DNA of 64,000 nucleotides from Diploscapter coronatus (taxonomy: Eukaryota; Nematoda; Chromadorea; Rhabditida; Rhabditidae): contig OZ038422.1 of the NCBI GenBank assembly GCA_964036155.1, forward strand, positions 22,591,201-22,655,200, written 5' to 3'. The notes under the pieces were generated by a model, which was not told the DNA's origin, did not search any database, and saw only the letters and a list, made by a program, of their open reading frames with translations. This document shows positions 26,282-38,332 of the stretch, one piece after another; within the stretch, counting starts at the first letter, position 1; each line of letters begins with the position of its first letter. Made by a program: the position numbers and the translations under genes.

Positions 26282-27555
26282 CTTGCACACGAGTTAACTA
26301 CTGAAAATGGCACATTTTAGGCCAAAATATTGATTTGGAAAAGAACACGGCGAAAACAGTGATATTTGCGAGAAAAAATGACTCAATTTGGAGAGGACAA
26401 GAAGGGTAAAAAGATAGAAACTCGGCGAAATTCAAACATAAAAATTCGATATTTCGGGCCGAATTTTGGGATTTTGAATGTTGAAAAGGTGGGCAGGGAG
26501 GAGGGGCATTTCAAATAATGCAAGTGGCGGGAGGGAACAGAGATAGAGAGTAAGAAAAGGGAGGAGACGCAGAGAAGAGGAGCAAGGGCCATACACCGCT
26601 GGCCAACAGAGTGAGAGCGAGGGAAAATGGGAGTAAACAAGCAGAATTTCTAGAAATAGCGGGCGAATTGGAGAGGACTCTGTAACGATAAAGAAAAGAA
26701 AAGTAGATGAGAATCAGGGCCATTCATTTTTCTGGTCTTTTCTACCTTCGCGAACAGTCCTTGTCTGTCTCTGCACAGACACTGATTGCCTGACTGTGAC
26801 TCGCTGCCTACCCTGTCTTGGCCAGGACTATGCGCTGTGCTGCGTCAATGTCACAACAAACTTTGAAGATTTTGAAATGGCGAAAAAATTACGAAAGGAA
26901 ATTTTTGAAATTTTAGGAAAGTTCGGAGGCTGATCGTTCGGAAAGTTTGGCAATGGAGCATGTTTTGACGCGAAGGCAAGATAGCATTAGGAAGAGAAAC
27001 AACTTTTTTCACTCTTGCACTCGGTACTGTAATTTTTGATATCAGCCGCATAATGCAGTGCACTGCACCGCAGTTGCGATGGAAAAGTCCCAGGTCTGTT
27101 TTTCATCTCGTATTTTTCATCGCAAGTCAGTTCAGATTTATTTTCACTTTGTTCGCGTTCAAAATTCTTTTCATTTCTTTTGGTCGCCTGTAAAATTCAC
27201 GTTATTCTTCTTTTTCCTACACTCCCTAGCTCTAAAGCCTGGTAAATCTTACAGGAAGCCGTTTTTCTTCGGGTAATTTATTGAATTTCGGACTCAGAAT
27301 AGTCCGGATAATAGACTAGAGTCACTTGAGAAACTACGGTTTAGAAAGTGAACAACGTTTCGCTTCAATTTACAAAATTTTCAAACCACAAAATAGCTTT
27401 GTCAGGAACAAAATGCACAAATCATTGCTTTGGGGAAGTAATGATTTGTGAAATCAGGAAGGAAGGAAAGAAACCAATTGGGTCTTTGAATTTTGATGTC
27501 AAAAATGAGAATAAATCGACAGGAAACGGATGATTTTGTCTCTTTGGGCAGCTTA

Positions 27556-27578
27556 TTTCAGTCGCTAAGCGACTGAAA
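27556..27578. repeat. 23-bp palindrome
   Basis: TTTCAGTCGCT and AGCGACTGAAA are perfect 11-nt inverted complements around a single central A. It stands alone in AT-rich intergenic DNA. A dimeric protein-binding site or a tiny fold-back remnant are equally possible. Confidence 0.5.
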
Positions 27579-29873
27579 CGATTTGAACAAGAGGAGGATT
27601 AGAGAGGGAATATTCACGAGGAATAGATGAATGGATAACTGGAGCAGATAATGAGGAGAAGAGAGTGGTCAAAAAGAGTGGTTGAGGAAACCGAGAAACC
27701 TTGTAAACAAATGGGAGGGAGGCCTTGCTGATTATGAAAGGTGATAGATTGTGAGAAGAGATGGAAAACAATGAACAAGTTTCACTGCCTTTGAAATATT
27801 CGGTCAAAAAATCGATTCGGAAAACTTCGTAGTCATAATTAAAGATCTCAAGAAAATCCTGAAATTGGAATGAAACTTTCTGGAACTGGAGTCGTAAAAT
27901 ATTTTCCCAGGCATACTATAAAAATAGGATTGTATGTTATGATAAATGATTTTCAACCATCTGTTAAGTAAAAATATTCAGTAATTATCCTATCAATGTT
28001 TAGGCAAAGCTCGGAATGGTTTTGGAAATAAGAAATTGAGGTTCTAGATTGGTCAATGAAGTTTCCTGTTTAGGACAATAGTTCAGTTGATTTTATCCGA
28101 AAGTATATCGATTTACTCGAGGTTTATCGTCAAACCAATAGGTTAACACCTCGAAAATTTAGACGAAATCGGTGTGTGATTTATAATCAGTGGTGTTCGA
28201 AGTTGAATTTGTTCTAACCTGGAATCGAAATAGAGATTTTGTTCAAATCTAGAATAGAAAGCTTAATTTTAAAAATTTCAATTTATCTCACTTGTGATCA
28301 ATAGTAAAGCAACTTCGAGGTCAAAAAGCGGTTGTTTTGAACAAAATTCGTCGATTAGTAAGTAGTGAATAAAGTGAGTGGCGAAATCGAACGACATTCC
28401 GCAGGGTCTTATTTTGACCAATTTTCAACGGCCAACACTTCACATCGATTCGATAAGGGATTGTTTTTATCAATGAAAAGAAGAAGAGAAGAAGACCTTT
28501 CCATGAAATGATAAAATGTGCATTTTATGATGTCGCGAATTCGGGGCATTTCAAATGAGTTCTTAGAAAGAGTTAGAAATGAGATTGAAGCATCAGGGGA
28601 AGAGAAGCCAGACAGATTCGATGATTCAATTTACTCTTACCCTCATTTTATCACGTTCCATGCGTGACAATATTGGTTTTGAGTCTTTGAAATAAAACGA
28701 GAGTTCGAAATGCATATAATAAGGGCGTAAAATTCTCTAATCCGGTATTTTGAATGAAACGAGATGAGAATCTTAGAAGCTTAGGTTGAAATCGAATATC
28801 GGAAAAGACTTGGGTGCTAAAATTTGATTAAATTGAAACGAAATCAGCTTTTCGTCTCATCTCTGATCGGAACATAAATTTTCGAACATTTCTGATCAGG
28901 ATTTTGCGCTAGTACTCGTACTCACGGATCAGGTACGGGTAATAAATTTTGTACCCGCTCAAAACCCTGCTTCTGACGAAACCAGACATAGGGAGGACTT
29001 TCGTAAGCGAAGATGATTTTAGGGGGTGAGTTGTATAAACAAAGTTACGACACATGAAATCATCTAAGAGCACATTTTTCACCAACCTAATACTGGTAAT
29101 ATAAATTTGTTAAAGAAATAGACGAGGGGTAAACCGCATGAGGTTACTGGCGATCATTCTCCATTAGTCTCGATGAAATTTGACAACTCGCAAAATTTTT
29201 ACAAATACTGAACTTTGCGGAAAAGCGATTGATCGTTAAGGGAACTTCCAAACATTTGCAGATATTTGAATTTGAAATCGAGGACCATGTGCGAGTTCAG
29301 AGAACGAACAGTTGGTTTGAACGAGGATGGAGAAGTGAGGCGAGAAATGAGAATGGAAGGATAAAAGGCAGGAAAATAGGGGGAAGGGAAATAAGTGAAG
29401 AAAAGATAAAGATAGGCAGTTAGAGCGGAACGAAAGAGAGAGAGAGTTGAAGGCCTGGCGATCGATGCATGGAGACAAGGAGAGAGAGAGGGGCTCTATG
29501 GGCACTGCCGTGGGCCGCTGCTGTCCGTGGGCTGGGCAGTTGGAGGAGAGCTGCCCCCAGCCTGCAGTAAGCACTTGGGCGGTCGAAAGGCTAGTCAATA
29601 GATTTCCCTCATACTCCTCGACTCCCTTCTCTCTACTCACTGCACTATGCTCTCTTGTTGTTATGTGTCATCGTTATTCATTCAGTATTCAGCTTTTTCT
29701 CGTGTTGTAGTAATAATCTTTAAGCCGCTATATATTGTGAAATCCCTCCGAGTTACTCATTAGACGTTGCAAAGATTTAAAACTTTCAGGGTAAACAAAA
29801 ATTCGAAAACTTCGAGAAACTTGAGAACCTGACGAAATTGATCGATATAAAGTCTGAGATTATCGAACCTATT

Positions 29874-29974
29874 ACGGAGCAGACCTAGGGAGGACGATCG
29901 TCAGAAACCCCTTGCGACCTACCCCCATAGATTTTTTTGTCTGACGAAAGTGCTCCCTAGATCTGTTATGGAGT
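29874..29974. repeat. Inverted repeat with a related copy at 28973-29003
   Basis: Arms read CAGACCTAGGGAG and, inverted, CAGATCTAGGGAG; both then continue with TCGTCAGA after a short variable part, giving about 26-nt arms with five mismatches. A related string (CAGACATAGGGAGGACTTTC) occurs about 0.9 kb upstream at 28983-29002. The sharing suggests a dispersed element rather than chance structure. Confidence 0.5.
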
Positions 29975-32420
29975 CAATCTAGAAGATGAATCAGTAGCAG
30001 TAGATTTTTCTTGAGAAATTAGTTAATTTTGAGTGTCTCTAGTTTGTGTTTGCGCATTTTGTCAATGGGCGTCATTGAAGGCCGCTCTGGGTCCTCTGGG
30101 CCATGCCATTTCCCTTCCTCTTCCCCTGTCCCCCAATTCCCATCTTTCACATCCCCTGTATTCCATTCACTCGTTTGGCAGCTCAGCTCAGCGACCTTCA
30201 GTACTTCTTTATCCATTCTCTTTCTCTTTCTCGCATTGCATTCACAATTGAGTATTCTGTTCTGCGTTCAGCATCCCACACAGGTCATTGCATTGCACAC
30301 ACAGACGCGCATTATTCGCTCACATATCCTTCTTCTTCCACTTCCACTATTCTCTGATACCAAGTTGGAGCCAATCAAATGACCATTCAACATTTGCAAA
30401 TGTTTGCATTTTTCTAGAAAATTAGAACTTCGTTTTGATAATAACGGGAAAGTTGAACTTTTATCCCGAACTATATTTTTCCGATTAGAATTTCTCATAT
30501 TCTCTTCCATGAGATTGATTTTATTTGTATCTTTTTTGCATCTTGTTGACTATCTTAACACAAGAGCGTGCGAATTTTTTTCGGCATTTGATAATTTTGG
30601 TTTCCTTCCGTTTTAGCTTCTATATCAGTCAATCACAAATTTGATTTTTTTTACTGCCAACTTCTCATTCGAGTTAGTCTTCGGTCTTTTCACAAAATGC
30701 CAGGCTTCGCTCAACTTTAGTATTTCAAATATTTTAAACCTTCACATGTTCTTGATTTTGACCATGTTCCTTTTCTTAAGAAAAAAACGAACATTTTACA
30801 ATTCTCATCTCCCCTTCTTTGATTTTTCGTAAAAATTATTTTAGACCATTCACTACAAGTTGCGCTTAGAATTGATCTCTCGCATAGATTTTTACTCAAG
30901 TACATCGAATGTAAACCGTTTTGTTTGACCGTTTGATTTCTTTCTGCCGAATCTCCGTTGTCCGTTTTGTGCGGTTACGACCTCTGTCAGTGCCACACGG
31001 ATTTCCCCTCACTTTCATGTCAATGCGCCTCAATGCCTGTCAATATTTGTCCAGTGCTCACTTTGCGTGTATTCCACTTTTCCCCTTTTCTTTTCATTTT
31101 ATACAGCCTTCAAATGCTCTCGGCGCTCTTTTTATTACAATATTTATTCAAAGGCATTAAAATCGGCAATTCGTCTCCCTCATATTCATATTCTCAATAA
31201 CGTCATGTAGCAGTTTCAATATTAAACAATTGCAATGTCGATGCTATTTTGAAGTCCGTCTCTACATTGCCCTTATGAATTTTGCTCAAATTTATTATAT
31301 TTTGTGATCTGTAAATCCCGTTCCAGAATTTGATCCCAAATACTAAACTTTCTTTTTAGGTTGATTCCGATTTTGACTTCTTAATCTCGATTTTTTATCA
31401 CTATTTCAGATTTTCTCATCTTTCACATTCAATAAAAATCTAATGATCTTTATGCGAAGTTTGAGAATATTCGCATGGTATTTTTGTTAGAATGTTCTGC
31501 TTTTCATTCAAATTATGCTTATTCTGTAGCATTTAGATTTACGATATGTGCCTATATGTCTGTATCTGACAGAGAAATACGAATTTGGAGGACCGAAAGA
31601 AGAATACAAGCGCAGAATGATTCATTTATTGTTTTGTGTCCAATGTGCGCCACAAAATCCGAATGAAAAATGTACAAAAAGGCACCAATTTGAGAATTTT
31701 CCACTGGAGAAATGTAAAATATTCTCAATTTAAAAAAGATTCGTTGCAAAACAATACTCTTCATCCTTCATTCTCGGAACGTTTTTTTCAGTTTAAAATT
31801 CTTGCACTCATTTTGAAGAGCCCTTCTGATAAGATAACCTTTCTCACTGGTCATTTTTTGTTTATTCAGCATTTGATCGAAAATTTTGGGCCTAAATAAT
31901 AAAATAGCATGGGAATTTCCTAGTGAGGGCAGAGAATATAGCGAACTGAGTCGTAAGGGTATGGAAAGGTTTTGGGCCATGGACAGGGAAAGGGACAGGC
32001 AAGACCCGAACGGCCTTGATTTGCCTAGTTCTTCTATTTTTCCTCCTCTTTCATCCATTCATTTCTTTCTTTCGTACTGCCGCTCCTCTCCTTCTGTCCT
32101 TGCCATTTTCGCGTTATTTTTGCCTTCGTTCTCCTTTTTTGTCGTATCGCTGCGATGCGTTTTGTCAGTGTTGCGTTTGTTTTGTTTTCCCTGTAGAAAA
32201 TTCGCCATGATTTGATCGGTCTTAGGGGGTTTTAGAGGATTCATTTAGTCTAAAATAACAGTTCACATAAGTGAAAAATAGAATTGAAATTTTTAAGGCC
32301 GAATTTAAACTTAACCTCGAAAAATTCGGAATCAGATTTGTAATTATACGAATTTTTAAATAGAATTCAGATTTTCTGTAGCTTTGGTGTATTTCCAAAT
32401 ACTGACAAAGGGAGGTAATG

Positions 32421-32632
32421 TACAGTGGCTAACATAATAAGCTGCACAGTCAATATTTTCGACACGATCTTCAGATCACACACTCGTACTGATCAGATCG
32501 ACTAAAATGTTGCACTCATATTATGTTATGCAAGACATGAAAGTGTGCCAAGTTTCAGCCTGATCCGATCAGTATAAGTGATCTGAAGATCGTGTCGAAA
32601 ATATTGACTGCAGTTTATTATGTCCGTCACTA
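32421..32632. mobile_element. MITE-like foldback element, about 212 bp
   Basis: A nearly full-length palindrome. The best part of the arms (32434-32479 left, 32576-32620 right) shares CAATATTTTCGACACGATCT and flanking bases with very few differences. Pairing continues more weakly through ACTGATC towards the centre. The ends are flanked by TA (32421-32422 and 32631-32632), as expected for Tc1/mariner-class insertion. There is no ORF, so it is non-autonomous. Confidence 0.7.
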
Positions 32633-34209
32633 AATATTGCGGAAATTTGAAAATGCACCATAGGCATTTCCTAATTTCAATAGTCTTTGAAAAGAATTTC
32701 TTGAGCCATGAAATATTGCCTATTCGTTTGCAAACAATGCGCTAATTCCATGCGTCAATTTTTCGTTCTTTCCATTTTGTCTCAAATTGTCGGTCATTAA
32801 CAATAACTTTCAGATGTAAAAGATTGTGAAAATCATCTTACTTTTTCATTCAAGTTGAATTTTTTGAATCTTCACAGAGATTTTCGGGCAGCTTGAACTT
32901 TGCGATATGTGCTCTGAACAGTTGAAATTTGATACGATCCTGCATCAAATTAGATATGTGCGCAATTCCATTTCGAATTTCGCGAATTCATTTCCCGAAA
33001 ATATGTAGTTTGAGTATGCTTATCTCATTTTACGAGCAACGGCCTTTGTGCTTTATTTTGCGTTCGAAATCGACCAGGTTTTTCTTATTTCCCTATTTTC
33101 TCTTTGAAGTGCTTACGAGTGAGAAGAAGGATCACACGGAGTATTTTGAATGGCAAAATGAGAAATAAGAAAAGAATCAGACAGAAGGCGAGAGAGGCGC
33201 AGCTTTCCATAAATAAAGAGAAAGCGACGCTTCTGCTGCAGTGCTGTTGTCCGTTTTCTGTTTTCCTGCCTTCAGTATCCAGCAGCCTTCACAGACCATC
33301 TGGGCTGTTATTTTTCGTGCTTCCCCTGTGAGAATTTCATTCAAATTCGCAAAAATTTTTCAATTTCATCGATTTTCCTGAAACAAGAAAATTTCTATCG
33401 AAAAATGGCGAAATTGCCCGATTTTTCTCGAATATTGGATTAGATGTTTTGTGTTCTGCGAAATGAGTCAATATGGGAGTTTTCTTTTCGTTTTTTCATT
33501 AGAGCGAGAATATTGCAAAAACTGTCATTTCACACTTGGAGGGCGGCAACGCGATGTTTGTGAGTCATTCTTCATTCTGTCTTCGTTTAGATTATCTTCG
33601 ACCCCCGTTCCTAATTCTGATTTTCAATTTCTCAATATTTTAAGTTGCAATTTTTGAAAACTAGGGATTTCAAAACCTTTCACTGCTATAAATGCTCACA
33701 AAACTTTAGAATCGTATCTTTCCAAAAACAGCTAGAGAATTGAATCACCCTATTCTTCGCCGATTGTTATACGTTCAACATCAAAATTATATCGATCTCC
33801 AGATAATTTATCATCACTTCATTTTTTCCATAGATAAAATCTTTGAAAGGTGTTTTCAGTTTCGAATTTTCAAATTTTCTGGCGAATGAGAGAAATCACA
33901 AATATTATTTGCAAAGTGGAGTATCTAGAGCTAATGGTCGATTTCTGCAGCAATTCGTTATTTGTCTTCCTGCATTTCCTATCGATTTCGACTATTTTTG
34001 TGGCATTCTCTTCTAATTTATCTTGTTTGTTTCTCAGATTTCATGCGTATCGTTTACATACCAAGTTTCTCTTTATTGTTTTATCGATAATTCCTTCTGG
34101 ATTTTCTTCGTCTAGCGTCAGTCGAAAATATTCTTATTTTCTGCATTCAAACATCTATGATTTTCAGGTAGCTCATCTTCAAAATCTTTCTGCTAAAACT
34201 TAACCGAAA

Positions 34210-37200
34210 ATGTCGAACCCCGAAGGCAAATCTTATGTAAGTCAAGAATAAACTATATTGGGTTGGTCAGAGAAAGTTTAGCAGAGCTAAGCTGCAATTT
34301 TAGTCAATTTGCTAGAATTTTGATAACTTGAGTTTATTCGATGAATGTTGTTGCTGCCTAACTTTTTCCGGCGATATTTCTAAAAAGCCAATGTTAATAA
34401 ATCCAAAATTTGAGAGGACGCTCTGATCAGCCCAATAAAATTAATGTGCAAGAGAGTGAGAGAGATGAAAGTTTATGTCGAAATAAAAATTAAAAAAAAC
34501 AGGCGATAAAATGCAAAGTTGATAGCCGTAAATTTTCGTCAGAATACATTGAATATTCGTGTGCAAAAAGCGGTACACATCGCAATTGGGAGAGGGCAGA
34601 TTTATGTCTTTCGATTCGAAGTTTGCACGAGGAGATAATCGATTTCGACTGGCAGCGGATAATAGAGCAAAAATAAAACAAGACGACAGGAAAAGTGAGA
34701 GTTCTCGATTTCGCATTTCACATTTCACCGATTACTTTCAACTTTGCAATTCTACGAACAGCGTCAATTCTCAGCTCGTCCAATCTATTCAATTCAGTCC
34801 ACTTAAAAATCTTGTTCAAGCGCTTTTTTTCGCCTCCAAAATTCAATACAGACCTTCTTGTGATTCCATGTATCTATTACGACGTATCGAACACTGCGAA
34901 ACTCTCCAACTAACTATTTAGTGAATATCCGTTCAAACGCTTAAAATTCTCCGTATTTAAACTCAAGCTATATATGATTCATTCAAAATCTACTTACAGT
35001 TAAAATTTTCGTATATTCTTCTAAATTTATTCCCATTTTCGCTAATAAAACATGTCCGCATCTGAATCATCCTTAGCGGCTCGGCTCGGTCCAGATTATA
35101 ACGGACATAGGTTTGCAAAATGAAAACAATAAGTCATTATCATTCTTGCTTCAATAGCATCATTGTTCAAAATTCTGTAAATGAGAATAATAGAAAATAG
35201 TAGTTCTGTAGTATTCTGTAAGGTCAGGACGAAATCGAATTTAAAAAAATCGGAAACAAGATTTACACTCACAAATTTAGGAGTTAAAATTATCATCATA
35301 GATCGTTAAAATTTTACTCTGGTAAATTTTTTCAGTTATTTTTAGCATTTGAATTTAGCAATTTGGGAAACATAATATCGTAGTACGAAATAGTTATGAA
35401 AAACAGCTCGCGATTTGATCCTAATCATTATCTAACTTTTACAAGTCACGAGATCACGATATAATGAGATTTCCAAATTAGCCTAATAATTTCGTCTTGA
35501 ACTTGATATTTCAAATTTCTGAGCATTTCTGGAGGCAATACGATTCTTCAGCCAAACTTATGTAAACTTTATTAGCCCTTCACCACTCGTCCGAATTTTC
35601 TCGCTGAATCACCGAATTCGAAACTATCGAATGTCGCATATCGCTGAGTTTATGCGGTGGTACGAGCATGCTAAGGTAATTATGGAAACTTTTCGAAAAT
35701 ATGCCAAACATTTCCTTACATTCAACTTTGGTTGCAAACAAGATGATACTTCCGAGGAAATGTCGAATCGAAAAGTGTCATTTTTATGTTTGACTGTCCT
35801 TAGAAAGATCCGACTCTTATGATTTGAAGTGAGAAAACATTTCGAGCCTTGCAAAGCGATGATGAATCAGGTCGGAATTCATAAGAAAACATTTTGATGA
35901 CTCCTCAAAATTATTAATCAGAATTCATAGCGAAACAATACTGATCTTCATCGTCAAGTGAAAGAAAACGTACGAAAACACCCCTATTACACATTTACTT
36001 TCTACCTTTTCACGTAAACAATTTTGAGGCCAGACGATTTTTGTCAGATCAGCAAGTTTGAAATGGTGTAAACTAAATTTTTCAACGGAAATGATTCTTC
36101 TGAATTACGGATTATTGACAAGCAAACAATAAGTATCATCGATTTTGCCATTTCGCATTCATACCATAGTCACTCAATTCTGATAAGGAAAGCAGGGCTT
36201 TTGACAGGAAAGACGCGAAAAACGGTCTGGCGAAGGGACCTTATCACCGACATTCTGCACTTCAATACTCACTCTTCTATTTATTATTTTGCTCTGGAAG
36301 AGGCGATCGTTTTGTCATCCCTTCTCCTTTGCATCTGCATTTGCTTTGCCTTACAGCCTGTCATTTCCACATTTGCTTAGCAAATTCCTCAGCGTTTACC
36401 AACGCCAAAAATGCCCCTCTACTATAATTACGGAGCCGAGAAAAAGGCAAGCATTTCTTTGGAATTTTCAGAATTGAGAAAATATCGGTGTCGTCGGGAT
36501 AGAATGCATAGTGTGTGAGAGGAAAAAAATAAATTTAGAGTTTCTAAATTCAAAGTGGATTATAAATTTTTTTCAGCCAGTCCCATACCGCTCAGTGCTT
36601 CAAGAGAAATTCGAACCAGGTCAGTAAAAACGTTTGAACCCCGATTTCAATTCCAGAGTTGCGAAAGTGTTCAATTCCGACTCCATTCCAAGTTTTTCAA
36701 ACTTGAAATTATGAACATCGTTTCAGGTCAGACACTGATTGTCAAGGGATCCACCATCGATGAATCTCAGAGGTCGAAGGAATTTTGCAGGAAGAAAAAC
36801 GATTTTTTCATTTTAGATTCACGATCAATTTACATGAGAAATCTGCCGACTTCTCCGGAAACAACGTGCCTCTGCACATCTCGGTTCGCTTCGACGAGGG
36901 AAAGGTGAGAGCCATTAATGATTCCTAGAAACATAGAAATTAGCTGTACAAAGTCAAAAATAACTCATTAGCAGCAGCAAATGAGAAGTTGAATTTTAGA
37001 AAGTTAAGTGAGAAGATCAGTTCAAACTGAAGCGCAAAGTATACATACAATAACAGTTTCATTTTTGCTAGGTGTCATAGAAGTTTTAAATCACAAGATA
37101 GAATTCATCTGTGCTAAATTCATGTCTGATGCTGCTGCATAAACTTGAACTTTGAGAATGGCAATTCGAGATTCTAAAGTTGTTGCATCTAGAAAATCTA

Positions 37201-38332
37201 CAATTACTTTCTAATTGAGGTTCAAAATCTTCATTTATGAACTCCGAAATCTAAAATCAAGTTTAGATCGTTCTGAACTCGTTCATCAACGGTGAGTGGG
37301 GCAAGGAGGAGCGCAAGTCGAACCCGATCAAGAAGGGTGACAGCTTCGACATCAGAGTTCGCGCTCATGATGACCGCTACCAGGTTGAATGGATAAGATG
37401 AAACTAAGATTATCACTCAAACGACTTTAGATCGTGATTGATCACAAGGAATTCAAAGACTACGAGCACCGTCTGCCTCTGACCAACGTCTCCCATCTGT
37501 CGATCGACGGAGATCTCTACTTGAATCACGTACACTGGGGAGGAAAATACTACCCCGTTCCATACGAAGTAATTAATACAATGCACACATCAAAAAGAAA
37601 TGTTGATAAATGCTCCAATTAAAGACCGGAATTGCAACCGGATTGGGAGTTGGCAAGACCCTGCTCATCTTCGGCACTGTCGAGAAGAAGGCCAAGCGCT
37701 TCCACCTCAACTTGCTGAGGAAGAATGGAGACATCGCCCTCCACTTCAACCCGAGATTCGATGAGAAGGCAATACTGCTGCATGAAAATGATGAACAACT
37801 AGAAACTTTCAGACGGTTGTACGCAATTCGCTGCAGAACAACGAGTGGGGCAACGAAGAGAGAGAGGGCAAGATGCCATTCGAGAAGGGAGTCGGATTCG
37901 ACTTGGCCATCCAGAATGAGGCCTATGCTTTTAACGTAGGTTTTCATAATGAAAAAAAGTGTTTTTCCCCCAGTTCAACAATAACCCACTTATCTGATCT
38001 ACTAACTAATAACTGCTATCTCATGATTCTTCAACAAATTTTACGAGACTAGCTCGAACTATGTGCGCTCATTTTTCATGAACCCTACAAAAGGAACAAA
38101 ATTTACCGAGACTTGTGGATTTTACCATTTTTTGGAGCTAAACTTAATGCTTGTGCACTCACCACCTTAATTCGCTGTTTCTTGTTAAGATCTTCAATTT
38201 CAATCATCTTGTATTTAGATCTTCGTAAATGGTGAGAGATGGGCTACGTACGCTCACCGAAGCGACCCTCACGACATCTCCGGCCTGCAGATCGGCGGAG
38301 ACATCGAGCTGTCTGGAATCCAGATTCAGTAA
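34210..38332 (+). CDS. lec-1: Tandem-repeat galectin LEC-1-like, 279 aa
   Basis: Nine exons (34210-34236, 36577-36619, 36727-36772, 36817-36904, 37267-37383, 37431-37568, 37625-37768, 37813-37935, 38219-38332) give 279 aa. Two galectin carbohydrate-recognition domains lie at about 10-145 and 146-279. CRD2 has the full sugar-binding signature HFNPRF, VVRNS and NEWGNEER. CRD1 has HISVRF and NGEWGKEER, lacking the Asn-Pro of the usual H-N-P-R, which suggests different sugar preference. There is no signal peptide, as normal for galectins. Similarity to remembered Caenorhabditis LEC-1 is very high, including SNPIKKGDSFDIR and the ending ELSGIQIQ. Intron 37769-37812 begins GCAATA, a GC donor confirmed by frame and conservation. 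The first intron is 2.3 kb and holds a possible alternative first exon. Poly(A) signal at 38590-38595. Confidence 0.95.
36411..36446 (+). CDS. lec-1: Possible alternative first coding exon of lec-1 (12 codons)
   Basis: An ATG at 36411 opens a 12-codon reading MPLYYNYGAEKK ending exactly at AAG|GCAAGC, a good GC-type donor. Its phase (0) matches the lec-1 second exon at 36577, so it would replace the nine residues MSNPEGKSY. A pyrimidine-rich block with TATTTATTA lies just upstream (36250-36370). I infer a downstream promoter. There is no direct proof, and chance cannot be excluded for so short an exon. Confidence 0.4.

Larger units (their letters stand above)
26282..34209. other. 7.9-kb intergenic region between divergent cyclophilin and lec-1 genes
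   Basis: No ORF here has domain similarity, codon character or a chain of splice sites. Three patches stand out by composition: 26450-26860 (purine-rich/GC-richer, likely cyclophilin promoter), 29430-29600 (GC-rich, with a short stem around 29528-29560) and 30060-30200. Inverted repeats at 27556-27578, 29874-29974 and 32421-32632 are listed separately. An acceptor-like TTTTCAG at 34161-34167 precedes the lec-1 start, so distal 5'UTR exons or promoter elements of lec-1 may lie in this region. Confidence 0.5.

Noticed and set aside
30029..30382. 117-codon ORF in intergenic DNA
   Set aside because: Ser/Leu/Pro-rich reading of a pyrimidine-rich tract, overlapped by similar ORFs in other frames.
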